Shown piece by piece: positions 42,068-50,414 of a stretch of DNA of 64,000 bases (position 1 is its first letter; the number at the start of each line of letters is the position of its first letter). The notes under the pieces were generated by a model. That model searched no databases. It had not been told where the DNA came from and worked only from the letters and a program-made list of their open reading frames with translations. This DNA comes from Bacteroidota bacterium (GTDB taxonomy: Bacteria > Bacteroidota > Bacteroidia > Chitinophagales > Saprospiraceae): the NCBI GenBank assembly GCA_018222965.1, contig JAAEZH010000029.1, forward strand, positions 1 through 64,000. Reading direction: 5' to 3'. The translations under genes and the position numbers were made by a program.

Positions 42068-43504
42068 ATGAAGCGAATCCTGCTATTTAGTCTTTTGTTT
42101 CTTCCGCTCTTTATCCGGGCACAGGTAATTACGGTGTCTAAGCCTATTTCGATCCGCAATAATGTGACGTATGACCTGCTGGGAGAACTTGGCGGGAAAA
42201 CCCTGTTGTTTGAGGATCGCGCTTCCCGTTTTTTCGTCCAGGCATTCGATGATAAGATGCAATCCGTCTGGGAGAAAGAAGTGGTGCTGGACGATCGCCG
42301 TCCAACGGTATTGGGAGTCATCGCCAATGAAGAAGATTTTTCTGTTCTATACCATTTTCGAGATCAGGGAGATTATCATTTAAAGATTCACCGATACGAT
42401 GCGGCTGCCAATCTGGTAGATTCTACGACCCTGGATAATCTGGGGCCCTTTCTTTCCTTTCCTCAATTTGAGGTGATTCGATCAGAGGATAAAAGTAAGA
42501 TTTTGATCTTCCGTTTGTCGGGCTTTAATGACCTGACAGCCCTGGTTATTGATGTGCCTACTCAGGAAATAATCTGGGAGTCGGGTTTTGCCCCGGAGGA
42601 CATGGTTTACAGCCGGGATTTTCAGCAACTGCTGGTTAGCGACGAGGGGGTGATGTATTTCATTTTGGACAAGGACAACCGCCGACCCCGCGATCAGGCC
42701 CATCGATACGAAATATACATTGGCGATCCCAAAACGGATAGTTCCATTCCGGTGGTGCTTACGCTTAGCGTACCCGGCCTGCTGAGTTATGATGCACTGT
42801 TTTCGATCGATAATTTGAATGATTATCTGGTTGCCGGGGGCATGTATTACGATGACAATCCCAATCGGGCCGTAGGGCATTTCTTTTTGCAATACGATCT
42901 GGCGGCCGGGGGAGAACCCCTGGTTACTTACGAGCCCTTCGAGGATGAGTTTGTGATGAACTTATTGGGCCAGACCAACAGCAAGAAAAAAAATAAAGGG
43001 GTGGTGGAAACTTCGATACAGGAGATCGTCCACCGTCAGGATGGCGGCATTTTGATGATTGGGGAACGCAACCGTACTTTTGAGCGCCAGTCGGCATCCA
43101 GCCGGGCTGCATTTCGCTACTCCGGGCAGTATATTATCGATTATTATTTTGATGAACTATTCATTATTTCCATTCACCCGGATGGGAATACTCACTGGAA
43201 AGCGGTTTTGCCGAAAAAGCAATACTCGCAGGATGATGAAGCGGCTTTTTCTTCCTATTTTCTGATCAAGACGCCCTTCAATTTGCGGCTGATCTACAAT
43301 GATGAAATTAAGCAGGAAAATACGGTGTCGGAATACGTCGTTAGCGGCAATGGCCACTTTGAGCGCAATGCTGTCTTGAGCACCGAACATCAGGATCTTC
43401 GATTGTTGATCCGTTCTGCGGTACAAATTTCAGCCAACGAGATCATCATCCCTTCCGAGAGAAGAAATCGCCTGAAGTTGGTACGTATAACTTATAAGGA
43501 ATAA
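42068..43504 (+). CDS. Exported hypothetical protein (478 aa)
   Basis: Signal peptide MKRILLFSLLFLPLFIRA with cleavage before QVITVSK fits the ATG at 42068; longer frames upstream run through the terminator region and are unlikely. The mature part is rich in beta strands and aromatic residues (GGKTLLFEDRASRFFVQAF, SVLYHFRDQGDYHLKIHRYD, DYLVAGGMYYDD), suggesting a beta-propeller. I see no catalytic motif, repeat signature or sorting domain. It ends one base before the convergent DUF6089 gene. Confidence 0.75.
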   Translation: MKRILLFSLLFLPLFIRAQVITVSKPISIRNNVTYDLLGELGGKTLLFEDRASRFFVQAFDDKMQSVWEKEVVLDDRRPTVLGVIANEEDFSVLYHFRDQGDYHLKIHRYDAAANLVDSTTLDNLGPFLSFPQFEVIRSEDKSKILIFRLSGFNDLTALVIDVPTQEIIWESGFAPEDMVYSRDFQQLLVSDEGVMYFILDKDNRRPRDQAHRYEIYIGDPKTDSSIPVVLTLSVPGLLSYDALFSIDNLNDYLVAGGMYYDDNPNRAVGHFFLQYDLAAGGEPLVTYEPFEDEFVMNLLGQTNSKKKNKGVVETSIQEIVHRQDGGILMIGERNRTFERQSASSRAAFRYSGQYIIDYYFDELFIISIHPDGNTHWKAVLPKKQYSQDDEAAFSSYFLIKTPFNLRLIYNDEIKQENTVSEYVVSGNGHFERNAVLSTEHQDLRLLIRSAVQISANEIIIPSERRNRLKLVRITYKE

Positions 43505-44332
43505 TTAGCGGCTGTACTCCGGGCAGCGAAGCTGACCGAAATAGTAAACCAGTCCGATACCCAGCATCACGTAGGAGTCATTGTCTACACTGGTTCCGCG
43601 TTGACGACCGGGTTGTCCGATCTCTCCGTCATTTACACCATCGATTAAGATAGACCGATCAGAAAGGGCCACGGCCAGATCGCCTCGTAATTCCTGAATG
43701 TCGTCTTTGTCGGCATAAACGGTACTTACATCGTCGAGATAGTCGGTGAAAAGACGTCGTCCGCTGATCTCAAAGTTGAGGCTCCAGCGGTAGCTAAGGT
43801 CAATTTTGAATCCGGCGCCATACGCCAGGCCACCACCCACCTGCGAGTATTCTTCTCCTTTAAATTGTCCTTCCGTTCCGAGTTGGCGGAGTTCTACCAG
43901 TTCTCCTTCATATTCTGTAACCGGATTGTAGTAAACGGCTGTCAGTCCGGCGAAAAGGTAAGGTGTATAGAAATTGTCTGCGCTTCCGTGTTCGTAAGGA
44001 AAAAAATTGAATTCCATTTGAGCGGTTCCATCCGCCAAAACAGACTGGAAGCTAAGGTTCCGTGCTCTTTCGAATGGGTTATCGGATTCGGCATCATCGG
44101 CACTTACCGAGCCATAATTGGCCGAGAACTTAATACAAATCCGCTCATTGAAGTTGTAGCGTCCTACCACACCGGCAGAAAGTCCTGGCCGGCTGAGGTC
44201 AAAACTGGTGTTCAGGTCGCCGAAGTAATAACTTACTCCCAACCAACCACCGGCCTCCCAGCCTTTTTGGGCGGTTGCTGAAAATGAAAGGCTGGTGAGC
44301 AGTACCAGGCAAAGAGCGAAGCGTTGGATCAT
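43505..44332 (-). CDS. DUF6089-type outer-membrane beta-barrel protein (275 aa)
   Basis: Signal peptide ending SFSATAQ, then a small outer-membrane barrel: EAGGWLGVSYYFGDLNTSF, RYNFNERICIKFSANYGSV, AQMEFNFFPYEHG, TPYLFAGLTAVYYNPV, WSLNFEISGRRLFTDYLDD and the final strand YVMLGIGLVYYFGQL. The GVSYYFGDLN beginning and FEISGRRLFTDYLDDVS match the DUF6089 group. The type IX secretion accessory protein PorG belongs to this group, so a link to secretion is possible but unproven. Confidence 0.82.
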   Translation of the reverse strand: MIQRFALCLVLLTSLSFSATAQKGWEAGGWLGVSYYFGDLNTSFDLSRPGLSAGVVGRYNFNERICIKFSANYGSVSADDAESDNPFERARNLSFQSVLADGTAQMEFNFFPYEHGSADNFYTPYLFAGLTAVYYNPVTEYEGELVELRQLGTEGQFKGEEYSQVGGGLAYGAGFKIDLSYRWSLNFEISGRRLFTDYLDDVSTVYADKDDIQELRGDLAVALSDRSILIDGVNDGEIGQPGRQRGTSVDNDSYVMLGIGLVYYFGQLRCPEYSR

Positions 44333-44372
44333 GGCTTTACGATTCCGTTTTTAATTCGGAGGGCAAAATTAG

Positions 44373-44412
44373 ATAAAAAAGTTATTACCTGCTTGTAATC
44401 AGACATACAAGC
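44373..44412 (-). terminator. Possible terminator downstream of nadA
   Basis: Inverted repeat GCTTGTA/TACAAGC (44391-44412), followed on the minus strand after ~10 bases by a T-run (44374-44380). It lies 75 bases beyond the nadA stop. The spacing to the T-run is long, so this is a weak call. Confidence 0.35.
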
Positions 44413-44486
44413 GGCATCATAACGGCAAGAATTTAGGCTGTGGTATTCTTTTAAGAGAAAACTGGCCCAAAATGTCGGTTAAAGCC

Positions 44487-45494
44487 CTAAAGACCGGCTT
44501 TCGCCGAAATCTCCAACATGCGGTCGATGGATTTTACGCCCTGTTCAATTACCCAGTCTTCCAGAATGATTTCCGGTTGCTCGTATTTCATGCTAATATA
44601 GAGCTTCTCCAGGGTATTGCGTTTCATGTGCGGACATTCATTACAGGCACAGGTGTTGTCTGGTGGTGCCGGAATGAAAGTCTTGTTTGGCGACTTTTTC
44701 TGCATCTGATGAATGATACCGGCTTCTGTTGCTACAATAAACTCGGTGGCGTCATTCTCCTGCGTATAGCGCAATAAGCCACTGGTAGAACCGATGTAGT
44801 CGGCTTTTTCGAGGATGTGGTCTTCGCATTCGGGGTGTGCGATGAATTTCGCTTCCGGATGGCGCATCTGCAGTTTGGTGATTTTCTCATTGGAGAAAAT
44901 TTCGTGTACCATACAGCTTCCGTTCCAGAGTACCATATTCTCGCGTCCGGTTTTCTTCTCCAGGTAACGACCCAGATTGATGTCGGGTGCAAAAATGATC
45001 GGTTGATCTTCCGGTATGCTATTGATGATATGTACCGCATTGGTAGAAGTGCAGCAAATGTCGGTCAGCGTTTTCAACTCAGCTGTACAGTTGATGTAAC
45101 TTACAACCACATGGTCCGGGTATTTCTCTTTAAATTTCCGAAATAGAGGCGGCGGACAAGAATCTGCCAGCGAGCAGCCAGCTTTTAGATCCGGCAATAA
45201 AACCTTTTTGTGGGGAGAAAGCATTTTTGCGGTCTCTGCCATAAAGTGAACTCCGGCAAATACGATGATGTCTGCATCATTTTCGGCTGCTTTTTGCGAA
45301 AGTCCCAGGCTGTCGCCTACATAGTCGGCAATGTCCTGAATATCCGGTTCCTGGTAATAGTGTGCCAGGATGATCGCATTTTTCTCTTTCTTCAGCTTTT
45401 CAATTTCTGCAAAGAGATCCAGTGTTGGATCAACATCAATATCTAGGTACCCTTTTTGGGTCAGTTTTTCTTTTGCTATTGCCAGGTCGTTCAT
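44487..45494 (-). CDS. nadA: Quinolinate synthase A
   Basis: [4Fe-4S] enzyme that condenses iminoaspartate with dihydroxyacetone phosphate to give quinolinate in NAD synthesis. [21 protein letters not shown] is the substrate region. The cluster ligands expected for the family are Cys113 in [10 protein letters not shown], Cys194 in NGSCMVHE and Cys287 in CACNECPHM. 335 residues is normal. No nadB or nadC is adjacent. The last codons (SAKAGL) hold a copy of the TTCGGCGAAAGCC 13-mer. Confidence 0.96.
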   Translation of the reverse strand: MNDLAIAKEKLTQKGYLDIDVDPTLDLFAEIEKLKKEKNAIILAHYYQEPDIQDIADYVGDSLGLSQKAAENDADIIVFAGVHFMAETAKMLSPHKKVLLPDLKAGCSLADSCPPPLFRKFKEKYPDHVVVSYINCTAELKTLTDICCTSTNAVHIINSIPEDQPIIFAPDINLGRYLEKKTGRENMVLWNGSCMVHEIFSNEKITKLQMRHPEAKFIAHPECEDHILEKADYIGSTSGLLRYTQENDATEFIVATEAGIIHQMQKKSPNKTFIPAPPDNTCACNECPHMKRNTLEKLYISMKYEQPEIILEDWVIEQGVKSIDRMLEISAKAGL

Positions 45495-45610
45495 AAAGGC
45501 TTTATAGTTTGTATAAGTAATTATCCCAAACCAAATCGTCTTGGGTATAACCTCCGGAATCGCCGGATTGTTCTGCCGGAGTCGGAGATAGGACTATTTG
45601 CAGCAAGTCA

Positions 45611-45623
45611 TTCGGCGAAAGCC
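45611..45623 (+). repeat. TTCGGCGAAAGCC 13-mer, the one intergenic copy of eleven
   Basis: Exact copies of this 13-mer lie, in the same orientation, at 18537, 36806, 37308, 38119, 45611 and 62359. In reverse orientation they lie at 6939, 19436, 29834, 44496 and 59938. Flanking bases often extend it to C-A/T-TTCGGCGAAAGCCGG, a near palindrome around TTTCGSCGAAA. Close variants are at 9087, 23279, 37697, 60051 and 61868. All copies except this one lie in coding sequence. Confidence 0.7.
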
Positions 45624-45689
45624 GGATAAACGGCTCAGGTTCCTATCCTCAAATTTAGGACGATTCCATTTAAAAAAGTAACGGGCGGA

Positions 45690-46397
45690 TCATCTTCCGA
45701 TCAAAAAAACGGCCGGCCGCTTGTGCAGGTCTGGTGGTGGTGTTTTTTTCCAGTCAATCATAGTGCTGGTGCGAATGTATTCGGAGGGTAGGGTAAGATC
45801 GCAGGCGATGCAGAGGCGCGTCTGGGGCCCGAGGGCAGCGAGACAGGCTTCAAACATGGCTGTATTGCGGTAAGGGGTTTCGATAAATAGTTGTGTCTGC
45901 CGAAATTTTCCCGATTGTTTTTCCAACTGCTGGAGTTTGCGAATGAGCTCCGGTTTTTTCTGGGGCAGGTAACCGTGAAAGCAAAATTGCTGGCCATTCA
46001 TTCCGGATCCCATCAGCGCGAGCAACAGGGAGGATGGTCCAACAAACGGCATGACCTTCAGGCCTTTATCATGTGCCAGGCCCACCAGTCGGGCACCAGG
46101 GTCGGCTATCCCCGGACAGCCTGCTTCACTCAGCACGCCCAGGTCGTGGCCTTCCAGCGCGGGTTTCAAGAGAAAAGGAAGGTCTGCCGCTTCGCTGCGT
46201 TTATTGAGTTCTTCGATGTGGATTTCAGGGAGTGGTTTGGGATGTTGAATCTCTTTGAGAAAACGACGGGCTGTTTTAGCTCTTTCGGCTACAAAGTGAT
46301 CCAATTGGTGAAATTGCCGGATAAGGTAGTCGGGCAGACTATGGCCGGCATCATCACCGAGCGGGATGGGAAGTAAGAAAATAGTTCCGGTCTTCAT
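45690..46397 (-). CDS. RsmI-like tetrapyrrole-methylase-family SAM methyltransferase (235 aa)
   Basis: Two-domain class III methyltransferase related to 16S rRNA 2'-O-methyltransferase RsmI. It reads TGTIFLLPIPLGDDAGHSLP, FVAERAKTARRFLKEI, LGVLSEAGCPGIADPGARLV, VGPSSLLLALMGSGMNGQQF and HGYLPQKKPELIRKL, then LFIETPYRNTAMFEACLAAL. The N-terminal motif differs from the LYIVPTPIGNL of true RsmI, so this is probably the divergent paralogue seen in Bacteroidota. I start it at the ATG at 46397; the frame goes on to a TTG at 46412. Confidence 0.85.
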   Translation of the reverse strand: MKTGTIFLLPIPLGDDAGHSLPDYLIRQFHQLDHFVAERAKTARRFLKEIQHPKPLPEIHIEELNKRSEAADLPFLLKPALEGHDLGVLSEAGCPGIADPGARLVGLAHDKGLKVMPFVGPSSLLLALMGSGMNGQQFCFHGYLPQKKPELIRKLQQLEKQSGKFRQTQLFIETPYRNTAMFEACLAALGPQTRLCIACDLTLPSEYIRTSTMIDWKKTPPPDLHKRPAVFLIGR

Positions 46398-46440
46398 GTG
46401 AGCAAGGTACAAAGAAAGAAAAGTAAGTTTCTTAAAATCC

Positions 46441-46469
46441 GTTGGCCCACATTGATTCGTATATCTTTG
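46441..46469 (+). promoter_or_regulatory. Candidate Bacteroidota-type promoter
   Basis: TATCTTTG (46462-46469) fits the -7 consensus TAnnTTTG, and GTTG (46441-46444) lies 17 bases upstream at the -33 position, where TTTG is expected. Transcription would begin about 40 bases before the MMPL gene start. Confidence 0.45.
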
Positions 46470-46519
46470 CCGAACAAAATTTTTATCCCGTTGTTGGGAG
46501 GTGAAAGATCGGCCGTCGC

Positions 46520-48805
46520 ATGAATCGAAATATCCGGATTATAATTTTCAGCCTGTTTACATTGCTGGCTGCCGGGAGCACTTATTACTCGCTGCAACTG
46601 AAGTTCAACTTTGACTTCGAACAGTTTTTTCCACATGGAGATCCGGACCTGGAGTTTTTTCAGCAGTTTATTGAGGATTTTGAGTCTGATGATAACTTCA
46701 TGCTGGTTGCTGTGGAACGTTCGGAAGGTGTTTTTGATTCGGCTTTTCTGGCTGATTTTCACGACCTCACCCTGGCAGCAAAAGATTTGGAGTACATCAC
46801 CGAAAGTCAGTCCCTGACCAAGGTTTCTTATCCGCTTCGCACCCCTTTTGGTATTACTTCGATACCGGCTATCCACCTCGATGATCCATCTCGTTATGAG
46901 TCTGACAAGGAAAAGATCATGGCTGATGAGCGTTTTGCTTACAACCTGATCTCTCCCGATGCCACTTCGTTGGTGGTTTTTCTTAAGACTGTTGAGAACA
47001 TCAAACTGGACGAAGCGGATGCGATCATGAATTCGCTGGATTCTTTGTTGCAGACCTACACCTTTGAGGATTATCACTTTCTGGGCAGGGCGTATTTCCA
47101 GAAGGAGCTGGTGGCCATGCAAAAGCGGGAGATTATGGTCTCGGCCATCGTAGCTGGTATTCTGGTTACCCTGGTCATGTTCTTTCTTTTCCGTCGTCCG
47201 ATTGGTATTGCCATTGCGCTTAGCTCCGTTGGATTAGGGATGTTGTTGTTTATGGGCTTCCTGGGAGTAACGGGCCGGGAGTTGAATGCCATGGCAGCAC
47301 TGTATCCGGTCCTGATGATCATCGTTGGTACTTCGGATGTGATCCATATCATGTCCAAGTATATAGATGAGCTTCGAAAGGGGCTTTCCCGAAAAGAAGC
47401 GATATGGATTACAATTCGCGAAATAGGTTTGGCTACGCTGCTTACGTCCATTACCACTTCTGTCGGCTTTTTGAGTCTGGTTACCAGCCGCGTTTATCCT
47501 ATTCGCGATTTTGGGTTAAATGCAGCCATTGGAGTGATGGTGGCTTATTTTACGGTCATCTTATTTACCACGGTGGTGCTGTCGATGTTTGACGTGCCTC
47601 AATTGATCAAGCTGGGTCGCGGACAGGCATTTTGGGAAAAGAGTATGGGCCGCATGCATCGTTTTGTAAAGGGCAATGGGCGCAAGATTGTTTGGGGTGG
47701 TGTAGTTGTATTACTCCTCAGTTTTTGGGGAATTAGCATGATCACCACCAATTACTCCCTGATCCACAATTTGCCGCAAGGCCGAAAGATCACCGAAGAC
47801 TTCCGGTTCTTTGAAGAGAAATTTACGGGCTTCCGTCCGATGGATATTGCTGTTTTCGCTCAAGGCGAATATGAAGCTACGGACTATGAGGTCGTACAGG
47901 CCATTGATACGGTGGAGCAATACCTGCGCTCTTTTGATGAAATTCGAGCGATAAGTTCTATAACTTCCCTGTATAAGAGCATTAATAAAGCTTACAATCG
48001 AAATCGTCAGTCAGCTTACGTGCTCCCCGAGGACCGGGCTACTTTCGAGCAGTATCAGCGGCAGGCGGATCGATTTCCTTCCGGCAGTGCCAATGTCTTA
48101 TTGAGCCGGGATGGAAAAAAAGCCCGGATCACTTCCCGGGTACTGGACATTGGTGCCGACAGCATTAAGCAAAGGGGGTTACAGATCGACCGATGGATCG
48201 CTGAAAATACGGATCCGAATGTCGCCACTTTCCGGCGCACCGGAACCGGTTTGCTGATTGATAAAAATGCCGAATATGTACGAAGTAGCTTGTTATATGG
48301 CCTGGGCATTGCATTACTGATTGTTAGTACACTTATGGTATTGCTCTTCCGTGATTGGCGACTATTAATCATTTCTTTGGTTCCCAACCTCTTTCCACTG
48401 ATTCTTGCCGGAGCCATGCTCGGCTTTTTGGGAATAGAGTTGGAAGCGGGCGTTGCCATTGTGTTTGCCGTTGCTTTCGGGATAGCTGTAGATGACACCA
48501 TTCACTTTTTGAGTAAGGTCAAGTTGGTTCGAGCCCGGGGAAAAAGCATAGAAGAATGCCTGGAAATCACGATGATGGAAACCGGTAAAGCCATCGTGCT
48601 CACATCGATCATCCTGTTTTTTGGGTTTATGGTTATGCTCTTTTCGATTCACCCGCCCAGCCGTACAGTTGGACTGTTAATCAGTCTCACCTTGTTTAGT
48701 GCTTTATTTAGTGATCTGTTATTTATTCCGCCACTTATTCGCTGGCTGTTGCCCGAAAAAAAGGAGTCGACTGTGACAGAGGAAAAAGATTCGGAATCTA
48801 ATTGA
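46520..48805 (+). CDS. MMPL/RND family transporter (761 aa)
   Basis: Inner-membrane RND-type exporter of the MMPL group, usually moving lipids or hydrophobic compounds with proton flow. Two similar halves each have one helix, a large periplasmic domain and five helices. The first domain starts FNFDFEQFFPHGDPDLEFF. The helix block MIIVGTSDVIHIMSKYIDELR in the first half is matched by FAVAFGIAVDDTIHFLSKV in the second, with the acidic and His residues of the proton path. No membrane-fusion or outer-membrane partner is adjacent. A perfect 21-bp palindrome follows 8 bases after its stop. Confidence 0.9.
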   Translation: MNRNIRIIIFSLFTLLAAGSTYYSLQLKFNFDFEQFFPHGDPDLEFFQQFIEDFESDDNFMLVAVERSEGVFDSAFLADFHDLTLAAKDLEYITESQSLTKVSYPLRTPFGITSIPAIHLDDPSRYESDKEKIMADERFAYNLISPDATSLVVFLKTVENIKLDEADAIMNSLDSLLQTYTFEDYHFLGRAYFQKELVAMQKREIMVSAIVAGILVTLVMFFLFRRPIGIAIALSSVGLGMLLFMGFLGVTGRELNAMAALYPVLMIIVGTSDVIHIMSKYIDELRKGLSRKEAIWITIREIGLATLLTSITTSVGFLSLVTSRVYPIRDFGLNAAIGVMVAYFTVILFTTVVLSMFDVPQLIKLGRGQAFWEKSMGRMHRFVKGNGRKIVWGGVVVLLLSFWGISMITTNYSLIHNLPQGRKITEDFRFFEEKFTGFRPMDIAVFAQGEYEATDYEVVQAIDTVEQYLRSFDEIRAISSITSLYKSINKAYNRNRQSAYVLPEDRATFEQYQRQADRFPSGSANVLLSRDGKKARITSRVLDIGADSIKQRGLQIDRWIAENTDPNVATFRRTGTGLLIDKNAEYVRSSLLYGLGIALLIVSTLMVLLFRDWRLLIISLVPNLFPLILAGAMLGFLGIELEAGVAIVFAVAFGIAVDDTIHFLSKVKLVRARGKSIEECLEITMMETGKAIVLTSIILFFGFMVMLFSIHPPSRTVGLLISLTLFSALFSDLLFIPPLIRWLLPEKKESTVTEEKDSESN

Positions 48806-48813
48806 GAAGGTTG

Positions 48814-48857
48814 TTAACCCGACATGACATGTCGCACGACATGTCATGTCGGGTTAA
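48814..48857. repeat. Perfect 21-bp inverted repeat with 2-base loop
   Basis: The arms begin TTAACCCGACATGACATGTC and are fully complementary over 21 bases around a CA centre. Each arm itself contains the palindrome GACATGTC, so the block is nested. It lies 8 bases after the MMPL stop and has no T-tract, so it is not a classical terminator. It may stabilise the mRNA end or bind a protein. Confidence 0.8.
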
Positions 48858-48993
48858 AATCGCATTCTGGTGTGACAACTGACCGCTTGTCAATTGTTGG
48901 CATTTTTTACGATCTTAGTGTAAATTCCCCCTCAGTAGCAAACAATTGTGCTTCCAAACACCTGATTCCTTTGCACTGACAAAACACCCAAAA

Positions 48994-49863
48994 ATGCGAG
49001 CAATCCTCTTTACCGGCCTTATTATGTCGGCAGTTTTTCTGTTGTGTTCCTGCACGAAATCAGAGACCATTCTGGTACCTGATAATGATCCGCCTATAGT
49101 CAATAACGTTCCTGCCATCAAGATCGAGAACTATGTAAATCGGGTTTTCATCGATCTGCTCGGTCGCGAGCCACTGGATAGTGAAATGGCTTCAGAAGTA
49201 CAGTTATTGCGCGATGGCGAGTTGTCGTTAGAAGTACGAGTAGCCCTAATCGAGAAGTTGCAGACAGGCACCGATCCAATCCCCGGCGACAGTACCTATC
49301 AAATAGCTTACCATCAACAAATTTACAATCTGGCCAAAGTACATTTTCTGGAAGGGGTATCTGATGAAGTGATTCAAACCGAGTTTCTCTCCAATGCACA
49401 GGATACTACAGAATATATCAACCTGGTAAATGTACTTGACAGCCGGGATGCCTTCCGGGAACAATCTATCGATCTGCCTGAATTTATGGGGCGGATGATC
49501 TACAACAATGTCTACGATCAGATCAACATGAACACGTTCAACTTTGTAAATGCGACCTTTGATAATTTGTATTGGCGGTATCCAACCGATGTGGAGTTTC
49601 AGGCCGGATTTGACATGGTCGAATTTGAATCGGAAGAAAATCTGCTGGGGCAAACAGGCAGCAACAAAGGGGATTATGTGGATATTGTAACGAGCAATCC
49701 GGAATTCTACGAAGGAGTGATTATTTGGGTGTATCAGCAATTGTTGTCTCGCCTTCCAACTTCTGCCGAAACCGCTGCCCTTTTAGCGGATTTTATTGAC
49801 CACAAAGATATCCGACTAATCCAGCGATCCGTCATGCGTACAGACGAGTATGCCGGATTTTAA
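48994..49863 (+). CDS. Lipoprotein with three DUF4214/DUF1549-like helical modules (289 aa)
   Basis: Lipoprotein: MRAILFTGLIMSAVFLLCSC gives a lipobox at Cys20 and fixes the start at the ATG at 48994 (an upstream ATG at 48946 would bury it). The mature part repeats one helical module: VNRVFIDLLGREPLDSE (near 50), FDNLYWRYPTDVEFQ (near 205) and WVYQQLLSRLPTSAE (near 250), each followed by helices. The last module ends SVMRTDEYAGF. The pattern is reminiscent of DUF4214 and of the DUF1549 N-terminal part. First gene of a six-gene plus-strand cluster. Confidence 0.78.
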   Translation: MRAILFTGLIMSAVFLLCSCTKSETILVPDNDPPIVNNVPAIKIENYVNRVFIDLLGREPLDSEMASEVQLLRDGELSLEVRVALIEKLQTGTDPIPGDSTYQIAYHQQIYNLAKVHFLEGVSDEVIQTEFLSNAQDTTEYINLVNVLDSRDAFREQSIDLPEFMGRMIYNNVYDQINMNTFNFVNATFDNLYWRYPTDVEFQAGFDMVEFESEENLLGQTGSNKGDYVDIVTSNPEFYEGVIIWVYQQLLSRLPTSAETAALLADFIDHKDIRLIQRSVMRTDEYAGF

Positions 49864-49880
49864 CAGACAATACCTCTATT

Positions 49881-50363
49881 ATGAGATTATATACCATCAT
49901 CTTGTTTTCCTTCCTGTTTGTGCTTCCGGCCTGCAAGGAGAAGACCTATTATTATGAAGTCAACGAAATTGAAGTTGAACCCAATAATTCGGGGAAAACC
50001 AAGCAAAAGAGTGTTGAGCAGTTTATCAATATTGCTTACGCGAATTTAAACCAACAGGCGCTGAGTCCGGACCAGCTTGTCGACATCACCAATGTGATTA
50101 CCTCTATCGGCGATAAGCAAATTGCTTTTGAGACGGTAATCGCCAAGATGATTACCAATCCGGATATTAGCATTCCGACCGAAAGCGAAATGCGTACAGA
50201 CATTGGCTTGTTTGTAACCGAAACCTACAAACGCTTCTACGTGCGCCTGCCCACCGAAGCCGAGAAAACCTTTTGGATAAATTATATCGAGTCACATCCG
50301 ACGGTAACACCGGAGATGGTTTACTTTTCCTTCGCAACCTCGGATGAATACTATTTCTATTAA
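49881..50363 (+). CDS. Lipoprotein with one helical module related to the upstream gene (160 aa)
   Basis: Signal peptide with lipobox LPAC (Cys18). A polar linker leads to helices and to the module TYKRFYVRLPTEAEKTFWIN, ending FSFATSDEYYFY. That is the same R-x-PT-x-x-E ... S/T-D-EY arrangement as in the 289-residue lipoprotein 17 bases upstream. The two may form a complex or descend from a split larger protein. No enzymatic motif is seen. Confidence 0.75.
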   Translation: MRLYTIILFSFLFVLPACKEKTYYYEVNEIEVEPNNSGKTKQKSVEQFINIAYANLNQQALSPDQLVDITNVITSIGDKQIAFETVIAKMITNPDISIPTESEMRTDIGLFVTETYKRFYVRLPTEAEKTFWINYIESHPTVTPEMVYFSFATSDEYYFY

Positions 50364-50414
50364 TCAATTCCGGATACACGCTCCCAAAGTCATTGACGCT
50401 GAAAAAAGAATAGC

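Noticed and set aside
44373-44412. Possible riboswitch upstream of the DUF6089 gene
   Set aside because: The hairpin is short and simple; it fits a weak nadA terminator better and shows no conserved aptamer pattern.
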